From: Serinicoccus chungangensis
GTDB lineage: Bacteria; Actinomycetota; Actinomycetes; Actinomycetales; Dermatophilaceae
DNA length: 64,000 nucleotides
Direction: 5' to 3'
Assembly (NCBI RefSeq): GCF_001483745.1
Contig: NZ_LQBL01000005.1
Coordinates: forward strand, 75,874-139,873
Made by a program: the position numbers and the translations under genes. The notes under the pieces were generated by a model. The model had not been told where the DNA came from. It searched no databases and saw only the letters and a program-made list of their open reading frames with translations. This document shows, piece after piece, positions 39,120 through 47,275 of the stretch (position 1 is the first letter of the stretch; the number at the start of each line of letters is the position of its first letter).

Positions 39120-39568
39120 ATCGCGCTCTGGACGACCTTGGCGAGCCGGTCCAGGGAGGCCTGCAGCTGGGCTTCGCCGGTCGCTCGGGCCCGCTCCATC
39201 CGGGACTCGTCGGTGAGCTCGGTCCAGTCGTAGGTGTGGGTGACGCGGCTGCCACCTCCCGGGAGCGGCTCGATCTCCCACCGCCACTCGTGTCCGGCCG
39301 GGTCCTTGCCCTCGCTGGCCGGCCGCCAGGCGATGAGACTGCCCTCCTCGAAGGCCACCACGTGGTTGTCGCGGACCTTGCCGTTCGTCACCCGCATGGA
39401 GAAGACGTCGCCGACCGCCCGGACGCGGTCTCCGCGCACGACCTCGGTGAGGTTGTCGTTGCCGTCCCACGCGGGCTGCTGCGCCGGATCGGCGATGAGC
39501 TCGAAGATGGCCTCGGGCGGGGCGGCGATCTCACGGCTGGCGGACACGATCTGCACTTCCTCGGTCAT
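39116..39568 (-). CDS. SRPBCC-family protein
   Basis: The 150-residue protein reads SASREIAAPPEAIFELIADPA, then WDGNDNLTEVVRGDRVRAVG, WRPASEGKDPAGHEWRWEIEP and SRVTHTYDWTELTDES, the usual SRPBCC order of strand, two helices, sheet and C-terminal helix (ASLDRLAKVVQSAI). The ligand is unknown. It overlaps the damaged flavoprotein gene in ATGA form, so both were one operon. Confidence 0.88.
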   Translation of the reverse strand: MTEEVQIVSASREIAAPPEAIFELIADPAQQPAWDGNDNLTEVVRGDRVRAVGDVFSMRVTNGKVRDNHVVAFEEGSLIAWRPASEGKDPAGHEWRWEIEPLPGGGSRVTHTYDWTELTDESRMERARATGEAQLQASLDRLAKVVQSAI

Positions 39569-39639
39569 GGGTCCAGTCAAGCGGTCGGAGGAGAGTGCTG
39601 TCGACCGCAGGATGCCGGGGGGTCGAGGCACCGGTGTGC

Positions 39640-40596
39640 TCACCGGGAACGCGAGCTGCCGGCCGCGGCCCGTCCGACGGGCGGGGTGGCCTCCTGCCGC
39701 TCAGCGGCTCGCCCGCCCCCTGCGGCCATCGTCACGGCGTTGGCGACGACGACCAGCGCCATGCCCACCCACTCGTGCAGCGCGAGCAGCTGACCGAGCA
39801 GCACCAGGCCCACCAGCGCCGCCAGCACCGGGTGGGCGCTCATCGCGACCCCGAAGACCGGCGCGGGGACCCGGCGCAGCACCAGCAGGTCGAGGGAGTA
39901 CGGCACCACGGTGGAGAACACCCCTGCCACCACGGCGAAGCCGAGCGCGGCCGGGGTGAACCGGTCGGTGAGGGCCAGCCAGACGAGCACCGGCAGGTAG
40001 GCCGTCGCCGACACCGCGGTCGCGAGCGCCGTGCCCTGCACCCCGGGCAGCGCGGCACCGACCGAGCGATTGGCGAGGATGTAGCCGCCCCAGCACGCCG
40101 CCGCCGCCAGCCCGAAGGCCACGCCGAGGTAGTCGCTGCTGGGCCCCGGCAGCACGAGGACGTAGACCCCGACCCCCGCGACCGCCGCCAGCGCCAGGTC
40201 GCGCACCGACCTCGACCCGAGCAGGCCCACCGCCAACGGTCCGAGGAACTCCAGGGTCACCGCGAGCCCCAGCCCGATCCGCTCGACCGCGGCGTAGAGC
40301 CCGAGGTTCATCCCGGCGAACATCGCCGCCAGCCAGACCACCCGGGCCCACTGCCCCCGGGTCAGCCGGCGGACGTCCGGCCGGGTGAGCGGCAGCAGCA
40401 CGACGGAGGCCACGAGCTGGCGGACCGCGACCACGCCGGCCGGGCCGATCGCCCCGAAGGCGTGGCTGCCCCACGCGGCGCCCACCTGCGTGCTCGTGGC
40501 CGCGGTGAGCATGAGCACGACGTCACGCGGGCTGGTGCGGCGGGGAGCGGCGGCGTCTGCGGTCCGCGCACGGACGGTGGTCTGGCTCATCGACAT
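39640..40596 (-). CDS. EamA/RhaT-family transporter (DMT exporter)
   Basis: The 318-residue protein has ten predicted membrane segments in two EamA repeats. The first has STQVGAAWGSHAFGAIGPAG and VAVRQLVASVVLLPLTRP. The second has YLGVAFGLAAAACWGGYILA and VVAGVFSTVVPYSLDLLVLR. RhtA-like members export amino acids, and others move drugs or metabolites. It is divergent from an adjacent LysR gene, which probably controls it. Starts ATG 40596 and ATG 40590 are both possible, and neither has a ribosome site. Confidence 0.88.
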   Translation of the reverse strand: MSMSQTTVRARTADAAAPRRTSPRDVVLMLTAATSTQVGAAWGSHAFGAIGPAGVVAVRQLVASVVLLPLTRPDVRRLTRGQWARVVWLAAMFAGMNLGLYAAVERIGLGLAVTLEFLGPLAVGLLGSRSVRDLALAAVAGVGVYVLVLPGPSSDYLGVAFGLAAAACWGGYILANRSVGAALPGVQGTALATAVSATAYLPVLVWLALTDRFTPAALGFAVVAGVFSTVVPYSLDLLVLRRVPAPVFGVAMSAHPVLAALVGLVLLGQLLALHEWVGMALVVVANAVTMAAGGGRAAERQEATPPVGRAAAGSSRSR

Positions 40597-40665
40597 ACCG
40601 CCGAGTCTGGGCGGCGGCGAGGCATACGAAAAATGCACGGCCTGCACGCTGCATACACTGGCCGT
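40597..40665. promoter_or_regulatory. Divergent promoter with LysR-type palindromes
   Basis: The 69-bp gap between the EamA and LysR starts holds ATGCA-N12-TGCAT and CATAC-N7-GTATG inverted repeats. TACACT (40654-40659) stands six bases before the LysR ATG, which suggests a leaderless LysR transcript. The layout fits LysR autoregulation and control of the exporter. Confidence 0.55.
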
Positions 40666-41529
40666 ATGGCTCAGCCCGAGGTCTCCCTGCGCGACCTGCG
40701 CTCCTTCCTCGCCGTCGTCGAGGAGGGCACCTTCACCGACGCCGCCATCGCGCTGGGCACCACCCAGGCGTCGGTCTCCCGGCACGTCGGCGCCCTCGAG
40801 CGCACGCTGGGGATGCGGCTGCTCCAGCGCGGCGGCCGCGTGGTCACCGTGACCACCGCCGGGCGCCGCGTGCTCCGGCACGCACGGGCCAGCGTCGAGG
40901 AGGCGCGGGCCGTGGTCCGGGCCGCGCACGACGAGGGGCGTGAGGTGCGGGTGGGGTATGCCTGGGCGGCGCTCGGCGCGCACACCGCCACCGTGCAGCG
41001 CGAGTGGGCGCGACGGCACCCCGGCTCGGAGCTGACCTTCGTCAACACGACGACGCGGTTCGCCGGGCTCAACGAGGGAACGGTCGACCTGGCCGTGGTC
41101 CGCCGCGACCCGGGGGTCTCCCAGATCGCCACCGCCGCGCTGGGCCGCGAGTCGAGGATGGCGGCGCTGCCCGCCGAGCACGAGCTGGCGGGACGCCGAA
41201 GCCTGCGGATGGACGACTTCGCCGACCGCACGGTCGCGCTGGACACGGCCACCGGCACGACCACGACCGACCTGTGGCACCCGGACCGGGCCCCCGGGTC
41301 GTGGCGCGAGGTACGCGGCACCGACGAGTGGCTGACCGTCATCGCCGCCGGTCGCGCGGTCGGGCTGACCTCGCAGGCGACGGCGGCGCAGTACTCCCGG
41401 CGCGGTGTCGTCTTCCGCCCGGTCCGCGACGCCCCGCCCGTCGAGGTCCTCCTCATCTGGTGGCGCGAGGACCCGCCGAGCGTGCTGGAGGAGCTGCTCG
41501 CCCTGGTGCGGGAGGCCTACGCGGGCTGA
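40666..41529 (+). CDS. LysR-family regulator (likely controls the EamA exporter)
   Basis: The 287-residue protein has an N-terminal LysR helix-turn-helix: LRDLRSFLAVVEEGTFTDAA and ALGTTQASVSRHVGALERTLG, then LLQRGGRVVTVTTAGRRVL. The C-terminal sensor domain has VRVGYAWAALGAHTATV and GLNEGTVDLAVVRRDPG. It sits divergent from the EamA gene with a 69-bp shared promoter. It converges with a second LysR gene, overlapping it by 13 bases. Ligand unknown. Confidence 0.92.
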   Translation: MAQPEVSLRDLRSFLAVVEEGTFTDAAIALGTTQASVSRHVGALERTLGMRLLQRGGRVVTVTTAGRRVLRHARASVEEARAVVRAAHDEGREVRVGYAWAALGAHTATVQREWARRHPGSELTFVNTTTRFAGLNEGTVDLAVVRRDPGVSQIATAALGRESRMAALPAEHELAGRRSLRMDDFADRTVALDTATGTTTTDLWHPDRAPGSWREVRGTDEWLTVIAAGRAVGLTSQATAAQYSRRGVVFRPVRDAPPVEVLLIWWREDPPSVLEELLALVREAYAG

Positions 41530-42455
41530 GCGGCGGACGGGCCCGCGCCGGACCGGCGCCGGGGAGCGGCCACGTCCTCCAGCGCCCGGAGCGCGGCGGC
41601 GACCGAGGGGTGGTCGGCACTGCCCCGTCGGATGCCGGTGCGCAGGTGCCGGGCCGGGGCGGGGTCGCCGTGCAGCGGGACCCGCACGACCGGGTAGGCC
41701 GCGGGGACGTGCGCGAGGCGCGGCACCAGGGCGATGCCCAGGCCGGCACCGACGAGGGCCGCGCCGGTGTCCCACTCGGCGGCGTAGTGCGCGACCGACG
41801 GCGTGAAGCCGGCGCCGGTGCAGGCCGTCTGGAGCAGCTCGTGGTAGGGCCGGCCGGGCCGGTCCATGATCCAGCGCTCGGCCGCCAGGTCCCGCAGGGC
41901 GACCGACTCCTGACCCGCCAGCGGGTGGCCCTCCGGGACGAGCAGGTCGATCGGGTCGTCGAGCAGGTGGCGCTGCTCGAAGCGCGGGTCGGTGCTGGCC
42001 GGCAGCGTGGCGACCGCGACGACGACCGCCACGTCGGCACGTCCGGTGAGCAGCAGCTCGAAGCACTCCTCGGGGTCGGCCTCGACGATCTGCACCTCGC
42101 CGCCGAGCTCGGCGCGCACCCGGGCGGCCACCGGGGGCAGCAGCGCGGAGGCCGCGGTGGAGAAGCCTGCCAGCCGCAGCACGCCACCGCCGGTCTCGGC
42201 CACCCGGGCGACCTCGGCGCGGATCTCCTCCCACCGGGACACCAGCTCGTCGGTGCGGTCCAGCAGCACCCGGGCCGCCGGGCTGAGCCGGACGCCGCGC
42301 CCGTCGTGGACGAGCAGCTCGACCCCGAGCTCGCGGCCCAGGGTCCGCAGCTGCTGGGAGACCGCGGAGGGGGTGTAGCTCAGAGCCTCGGCGGCGCCCG
42401 TGACGGTGCCGCGCTGCGCCACCATCCGCAGCACCTGCAGGCGCCGGTCGATCAT
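41517..42455 (-). CDS. LysR-family regulator (likely controls the betaine operon)
   Basis: The 312-residue protein has the LysR DNA-binding start DRRLQVLRMVAQRGTVTGAA, ALSYTPSAVSQQLRTLGREL and LLVHDGRGVRLSPAARVLL. The sensor domain includes GGVLRLAGFSTAASALLPPV and AALVGAGLGIALVPRLAHV. It is divergent from the demethylase operon (start 42529) and separated by 73 bp with an operator-like palindrome, so it probably senses the operon's substrate or product. Confidence 0.92.
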   Translation of the reverse strand: MIDRRLQVLRMVAQRGTVTGAAEALSYTPSAVSQQLRTLGRELGVELLVHDGRGVRLSPAARVLLDRTDELVSRWEEIRAEVARVAETGGGVLRLAGFSTAASALLPPVAARVRAELGGEVQIVEADPEECFELLLTGRADVAVVVAVATLPASTDPRFEQRHLLDDPIDLLVPEGHPLAGQESVALRDLAAERWIMDRPGRPYHELLQTACTGAGFTPSVAHYAAEWDTGAALVGAGLGIALVPRLAHVPAAYPVVRVPLHGDPAPARHLRTGIRRGSADHPSVAAALRALEDVAAPRRRSGAGPSAAQPA

Positions 42456-42461
42456 GCAGCC

Positions 42462-42483
42462 AGTGTGCACGACACCGTGCACT
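42462..42483. promoter_or_regulatory. Candidate LysR operator before the betaine operon
   Basis: AGTGTGCACGACACCGTGCACT is an imperfect palindrome (AGTG...GCACG / CGTGC...ACT) with two exact GTGCAC words. It lies 7-28 bases upstream of the LysR start and 45-67 bases upstream of the demethylase start, where a divergent LysR site is expected. Confidence 0.5.
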
Positions 42484-42528
42484 TTCCGGCGCTGGTGCGC
42501 ACGACCGCCCGCGCCGCAGACTCGCGGT

Positions 42529-44595
42529 ATGCGCACGCTCGACCCGCTCCTGGACCCCTTCACCATCAAGGGCCTCCGGCTGCGCAACCGGGTCGTCAGC
42601 ACGAGCCACGAACCGGCCTACGCCGAGGGCGGGCTGCCGCGCGAGCGCTACCTCGCCTACCACCTGGAGAAGGCCCGCGGCGGGGTCGGGCTCACCATGA
42701 TCGGCGGCTCGGCGGTCGTCGCCCGCGACAGCCCGCCGGCCTTCGGCAACCTCGAGCTGCACCGCGACGAGATCGTCCCGTGGATGCGCCGCCTCACCGA
42801 CGCGGTCCACGCCGAGGGCGCCGCCGTCATGTGCCAGGTCACCCACCTGGGCCGCCGGACCAGCAACTACACCGCCGACTGGCTCCCCACGGTCTTCCCC
42901 TCGCCGCTGCGCGAGCCGGCGCACCGGGCCTTCCCCAAGGTCGCGGAGGCGTGGGACCTGGACCGGATCGTCGACGACTACGTCAGCGCCGCCCAGCGCT
43001 GCGTCGAGGGTGGCCTCGACGGCATCGAGCTGCAGAGCTACGGGCACCTGCTGGACGCCTTCCTCTCCCCCGCGACCAACCACCGGGACGACGAGTGGGG
43101 CGGCTCCCTGGAGCGCCGGATGGCCTTCCCGCGCCGGGTCGTCCGCGCGGTGCGGGCCGCCCTGGGGCCGGAGCCGGTCCTGGCGATCCGCATGTCCATG
43201 GACGAGGACCGGCCGGACGGGCTGCAGCGGGAGGAGGCGCTCACCGCGCTGCGGGCCTTCACCCAGGACGGCGTCGACCTGCTCAGCGTCATCAAGGGCA
43301 CCATCGAGAGCGACGCGACCCTCGCCCGGGTCATCCCCTCCATGGGCACCCCGTCCGCACCGTTCCTCGACTTCGCCGGGGAGATCCGTCGCGAGGTCGA
43401 CGTGCCCGTCATGCACGCCTCGCGGATCTCCGACGCGGCCACCGCCCGGCACGCCATCCGGGACGGGCTGCTCGACCTCGTCGGGATGACCCGTCCGCAG
43501 ATGGCCGACCCCTACCTCGTGGCCAAGATCGCCAGGGGCGAGGAGGACCGGGTGCGGCCCTGCGTCGGGGCCAACTACTGCCTCGACGCGATCTACGAGT
43601 CCGGTGACGCCAAGTGCCTGCACAACCCCGCGACCGGGCGCGAGCTCACCCTGGCCCACGTCGTCCCCCCGGCCCCGGTACGCCGCCGGGTCGTGGTCGT
43701 CGGCGCCGGCCCGGCCGGGCTCGAGGCCGGCCGGGTGCTCGGCGAGCGCGGCCACGACGTCGTCGTCCTCGAGGCCGACGACCTGCCCGGGGGCCAGGTG
43801 AAGCTGGCGTCCCGCCCGGCCCGCCGGCGCGACCTCGTCGGGGTGGTCGACTGGCGGGTCAGCGAGCTCAAGCACGCCGGGGTCGACCTGCGGCTCGGTG
43901 TCTACGCCGAGGTCGAGACGGTGCTGGCCGAGGAGCCGGACGTCGTCATCGTCGCCACGGGAGGTATGCCGAATCACGAGTTCCTCCTCGAGGGCGCCGG
44001 GCTGGTGCGGGACACGTGGGACGTCATGGCCGGGGAGGTGCGCGCCGGGGGCAGCGTGCTCGTCTACGACGACAACGGCGCCGAGCCGGGGGTGGACGCC
44101 GCCGAGCTGCTCGCCACCCGGGGGGCCCGGGTGGAGTTCGTCACCCCCGAGCGGATGATCGCCCCGCTGGTCGGGGGGATGAACTCCCCCGCCTACCTGC
44201 GGGCCTTCGACGAGCACGGGGTGGCGGTCACCCTCGCCACCCGGCTCGTCGGGGTCACTCGCCACCCCGAGGGGGGCCTGGTGGCGCGGCTGCGCCACGA
44301 CTACTCGGGTGCCGAGGTGGAGCGCCGCGTCGACCAGGTCGTCGTGGAGCACGGCACCCTGCCGCTGGACGACCTCTACCACCAGCTCGTGCCGCTGTCG
44401 GTCAACGCCGGCGCGGTCGACCACGAGGCGCTGCTGGCCGTCCGGCCCCAGCTGGTCGGGGCCGGCGCCTCGGCACCCACCCCGCCCACCGGTCCCGCGC
44501 CGGGCTTCCAGCTCTTCCGCATCGGCGACGCGGTCGCCAGCCGCAACATCCACGCCGCGATCTACGACGCCCTGCGGCTCTGCCTGGCCGTCTGA
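42529..44595 (+). CDS. NADH:flavin oxidoreductase-type N-demethylase (DgcA/StcD-like)
   Basis: This 688-residue protein is an Old-Yellow-Enzyme TIM barrel followed by FAD/NAD domains. The barrel begins DPLLDPFTIKGLRLRNRVV, and shows STSHEPAYAEGGLP, GIELQSYGHLLDAFLSPATN and HRDDEWGGSLERRMAFP. The four-cysteine [4Fe-4S] region is RPCVGANYCLDAIYESGDAKC. The dinucleotide loop RVVVVGAGPAGLEAGRVLGE follows (about residue 385). Close families are dimethylglycine and N-methylproline (stachydrine) demethylases. It leads an operon with a Rieske oxygenase and its reductase, which argues for betaine breakdown. Confidence 0.88.
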   Translation: MRTLDPLLDPFTIKGLRLRNRVVSTSHEPAYAEGGLPRERYLAYHLEKARGGVGLTMIGGSAVVARDSPPAFGNLELHRDEIVPWMRRLTDAVHAEGAAVMCQVTHLGRRTSNYTADWLPTVFPSPLREPAHRAFPKVAEAWDLDRIVDDYVSAAQRCVEGGLDGIELQSYGHLLDAFLSPATNHRDDEWGGSLERRMAFPRRVVRAVRAALGPEPVLAIRMSMDEDRPDGLQREEALTALRAFTQDGVDLLSVIKGTIESDATLARVIPSMGTPSAPFLDFAGEIRREVDVPVMHASRISDAATARHAIRDGLLDLVGMTRPQMADPYLVAKIARGEEDRVRPCVGANYCLDAIYESGDAKCLHNPATGRELTLAHVVPPAPVRRRVVVVGAGPAGLEAGRVLGERGHDVVVLEADDLPGGQVKLASRPARRRDLVGVVDWRVSELKHAGVDLRLGVYAEVETVLAEEPDVVIVATGGMPNHEFLLEGAGLVRDTWDVMAGEVRAGGSVLVYDDNGAEPGVDAAELLATRGARVEFVTPERMIAPLVGGMNSPAYLRAFDEHGVAVTLATRLVGVTRHPEGGLVARLRHDYSGAEVERRVDQVVVEHGTLPLDDLYHQLVPLSVNAGAVDHEALLAVRPQLVGAGASAPTPPTGPAPGFQLFRIGDAVASRNIHAAIYDALRLCLAV

Positions 44596-44619
44596 GCGGC
44601 ATACCCGAAGGAGGACCCC

Positions 44620-45888
44620 ATGACCGCCCTGACCTCCGCCCCCGAGGCCACCGACCTCGCCGGGCTGGTCGCCCGGCGCGTGCCGGGCTTCAGCCTCGAC
44701 GCCCCCTTCTACACCAGCCAGGAGGTCTACGACGCCGACCTGGCGGCGGTGTGGGCCCGGTGCTGGATCTTCGTCGCGACCGAGGCCGAGATCCGTGAGC
44801 CCGGCGACTTCGTCACCGTCGACATCGGCCCGCACTCGGTCATCGTCGTGCGCGACGACGACGAGCAGGTCGGCGCGCTGCGCAACGTCTGCCGGCACCG
44901 CGGCTCGCGGGTGCTCACCGAGCGCTCCGGGTCCGTGGGCAACATCGTCTGCGGCTACCACCGCTGGACCTACGCCACCGACGGCACCCTGCTGCACGCC
45001 GGCGACCAGGCGCCGACCTTCGACCGGTCCTGCTTCGGGCTCCGGAAGGTGCACGTGCGGACCGTGTCCGGGCTGGTCTTCGTCTGCCTCGCCGACGAGC
45101 CCCCGGCCGACGTGGAGGAGCTGGCCGGCACCGTCGCCCCCTACCTCGACCCGCACCAGCCGCTGCGGACCAAGGTCGCCGCGCAGCACGACCTGGTCGA
45201 GCACGCCAACTGGAAGCTGGTGATGGAGAACAACCGGGAGTGCTACCACTGCGAGGGCGGCCACCCCGAGCTGACCTGCACCTTCTTCCCGACCTACGGC
45301 TACGACCGGGACAGGATCCCGGCCCGGCTCATGCCGGCGCACGAGCGCTACCTCGCCGCCGAGGCCGAGCTCGAGGCGGCCTGCCTGGAGCGCGGGATGG
45401 CCTTCGCCGAGGTGGAGGCGCTGGAGGAGGAGCGGGTCTCGGCGTTCCGCGTGCAGCGCGAGGCGCTGGACGGCGCCGGCGAGTCCTACACGCTCGACGG
45501 GACGGTGGCCAGCCGTCGGCTCCTCGCCGACTTCGACACCCCCCGGCTGGGCCGCGCCTCGGTGCACACCCAACCCAACGGGTGGTTCCACTTCCTCTCC
45601 GACCACGTCGTGACCTTCGCGGTGCTGCCCCTGGCGCCGGACCGGACGCTGGTGCGCACCACCTGGCTCGTCCACGAGGACGCGGTCGAGGGAGAGGACT
45701 ACGACCTGGAACGGCTGACCCAGGTGTGGGACCACACCAACGAGGAGGACGGCGAGTTCTGCGCCCGGGCCCAGCAGGGCGTGACCGACCCCGCCTACGT
45801 CCCCGGCCCCTACTCGCCCAGCGAGCGCCAGGTGGAGTCCTTCGTCGCGTGGTACGTCGCGCGGCTGCGCGCGGAGCTGGCCCGATGA
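44620..45888 (+). CDS. Rieske oxygenase, alpha subunit (glycine/proline betaine demethylase-like)
   Basis: This 422-residue oxygenase has a Rieske centre CRHRGSRV...CGYHRWTY (about residues 90-115; ligands C-x-H and C-x2-H) and the iron site with NRECYHCEGGHPEL (about 207-220). The E-C-Y-H-C-E-G-x-H pattern is typical of GbcA and stachydrine demethylase type oxygenases, not of ring-hydroxylating dioxygenases with a beta subunit. It would remove a methyl group as formaldehyde. Start ATG follows GAAGGAGG, and the gene overlaps its reductase in an ATGA. Confidence 0.9.
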   Translation: MTALTSAPEATDLAGLVARRVPGFSLDAPFYTSQEVYDADLAAVWARCWIFVATEAEIREPGDFVTVDIGPHSVIVVRDDDEQVGALRNVCRHRGSRVLTERSGSVGNIVCGYHRWTYATDGTLLHAGDQAPTFDRSCFGLRKVHVRTVSGLVFVCLADEPPADVEELAGTVAPYLDPHQPLRTKVAAQHDLVEHANWKLVMENNRECYHCEGGHPELTCTFFPTYGYDRDRIPARLMPAHERYLAAEAELEAACLERGMAFAEVEALEEERVSAFRVQREALDGAGESYTLDGTVASRRLLADFDTPRLGRASVHTQPNGWFHFLSDHVVTFAVLPLAPDRTLVRTTWLVHEDAVEGEDYDLERLTQVWDHTNEEDGEFCARAQQGVTDPAYVPGPYSPSERQVESFVAWYVARLRAELAR

Positions 45889-46976
45889 CCGAGGTGCTGG
45901 TCCGCGAGACGGGCGCCACGACATACCTCGACCACGTGGACGAGCCGCTGGTGTGCGTCCACGTCGAGCAGGTCACCCACGACGTGCGCAGCATCACCCT
46001 CGCGCTGCCGGGCGGCGCGGCGCTGTCGTTCCGGCCGGGGCAGTACGTCACGGTGACGGCGGACGTGGACGGCCGGGAGACCAGCCGGTGCTACACGATC
46101 GCCTCCTCCCCGCTGCAGGCCGGCACCCTCACGCTCACGGTGAAGCGGCAGGGTCCGGTGTCGACGTGGCTGCACGACCGGCTCGGGGTCGGGGACCGGC
46201 TGCGGGTGAGCGGGCCGATGGGCGTCTTCAGCACCCACGAGCACCCGGCGGCGGCGCACCTGCTGCTCTCCGCCGGCAGCGGCGTCACCCCGCTCATGTC
46301 GATGCTGCGGACCATGGTCGGCACGCCGGGGCCGCACGACGTCGTCTTCGTCCACAGCGCCCGGACCCCGGCCGACATCGTCTTCCGCCGCGAGCTCGAG
46401 GACCTCGCGGCGGCCCTGCCGTGGCTGCGGGTCGCGGTCGTCTGCGAGGGCGACAGCGAGGACGAGGTATGGCGTGGTGCCCGCGGGCGGCTCACCGCCG
46501 GGCTGCTCGCCGAGCTGGCACCCGACGCGGCCGGCCGGGAGGTGTTCACCTGCGGACCGGGGCCCTACATGGACGCCGTGCGCGGCCTGCTGACCGAGCT
46601 CGGCTGCGACCCGGCCCGGTGCCACCAGGAGTCCTTCGTGCTCGACCCGGCCGGCGCGGTGCTGACCGGCGAGGGCGGGGACGGCCGGGGCGGCACCACC
46701 GCGGCCGAGTCGCGGACGCACACCGTCACCCTCACCCGCAGCGGCAGGGAGGTGCCCTGCGCCCCCGGTCAGACGATCCTCGCCGCCGCCGCGCAGGCCG
46801 GCCTCAGCCTGCCGTCCTCCTGCGCCGAGGGGGTCTGCGGGACCTGCAAGAGCCAGCTGCTGGCCGGCAGCGTGGACATGCGGCACGGCGGCGGGATCCG
46901 GCCCCGGGAGATCGCCGCCGACAAGGTTCTGCTGTGCTGCTCCACCCCGCTCGAGGACTGCGTCATCGAGGCCTGA
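45885..46976 (+). CDS. Oxygenase reductase (FAD, NAD and [2Fe-2S]; GbcB-like)
   Basis: This 363-residue reductase has an FAD domain (SFRPGQYVTVTADVDGRETS, RCYTIASSP; residues about 45-75) and an NAD domain (LLLSAGSGVTPLMSMLRTMV, VFTCGPGPYMDAVRGLL). A C-terminal plant-type [2Fe-2S] ferredoxin completes it (LSLPSSCAEGVCGTCKSQLL, then VLLCCSTP). It passes NADH electrons to the Rieske subunit. ATG 45885 lies inside the Rieske stop overlap. It is the last gene of the operon. Confidence 0.93.
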   Translation: MTEVLVRETGATTYLDHVDEPLVCVHVEQVTHDVRSITLALPGGAALSFRPGQYVTVTADVDGRETSRCYTIASSPLQAGTLTLTVKRQGPVSTWLHDRLGVGDRLRVSGPMGVFSTHEHPAAAHLLLSAGSGVTPLMSMLRTMVGTPGPHDVVFVHSARTPADIVFRRELEDLAAALPWLRVAVVCEGDSEDEVWRGARGRLTAGLLAELAPDAAGREVFTCGPGPYMDAVRGLLTELGCDPARCHQESFVLDPAGAVLTGEGGDGRGGTTAAESRTHTVTLTRSGREVPCAPGQTILAAAAQAGLSLPSSCAEGVCGTCKSQLLAGSVDMRHGGGIRPREIAADKVLLCCSTPLEDCVIEA

Positions 46977-47018
46977 GGGCCTGGTCGCTCCTGATGGGGG
47001 CCTGGTCGCTCCTGATGG
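46977..47018. repeat. 21-bp tandem duplication
   Basis: GGGCCTGGTCGCTCCTGATG plus one G occurs twice in direct succession starting at 46977 and 46998, right after the reductase stop. The copies are identical as far as I can see. Confidence 0.85.
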
Positions 47019-47060
47019 GGGCACGTCGTCCGCCAGACCAGCGGCCCGCTCGGCTGCAGC

Positions 47061-47096
47061 CTCACGAACCTCACGGGCCTCACGGGCCTCACGGGC
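47061..47096. repeat. 9-bp tandem repeat, four units
   Basis: CTCACGGGC (first unit CTCACGAAC) is repeated four times directly upstream of palindromic element D. It is non-coding. Confidence 0.85.
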
Positions 47097-47100
47097 CACA

Positions 47101-47180
47101 GGCTGCTGAGAGATGTCCATCCGGTCGCGTTTTTTTCCCGGACGGACGCACATGTCCCCGCAGAGTGCGACGCGTGGTGC
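47101..47180. repeat. Dispersed palindromic element, copy D
   Basis: Inner arms GTCCATCCGG and CCGGACGGAC pair over 9 of 10 bases across a loop holding seven T residues. The outer right arm ACATGTCCCCGCAGAGTGCG mirrors the left arm of copy A. The gene context is convergent (reductase and LLM oxidoreductase). The T-run is striking in such GC-rich DNA. Confidence 0.68.
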
Positions 47181-47275
47181 TTGAGCCACGCACGTGGCGG
47201 GACGACCCGAGCGGGTGGCGGGCTGCAGGTCGGTGAGGTCGAGGTCGCACCCCCACCGCCCCGGCCCGCCCGCCG

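Noticed and set aside
39640-45924. Very long leftward reading frame of about 2090 codons
   Set aside because: Only its last part (the EamA gene) is real. The rest runs antisense to the LysR, demethylase and Rieske genes, which have clear family matches, and its composition is that of a high-GC shadow frame.
44620-46976. Aromatic ring-hydroxylating dioxygenase
   Set aside because: There is no beta subunit or dihydrodiol dehydrogenase. The iron-site motif and the demethylase neighbour fit betaine demethylation better.
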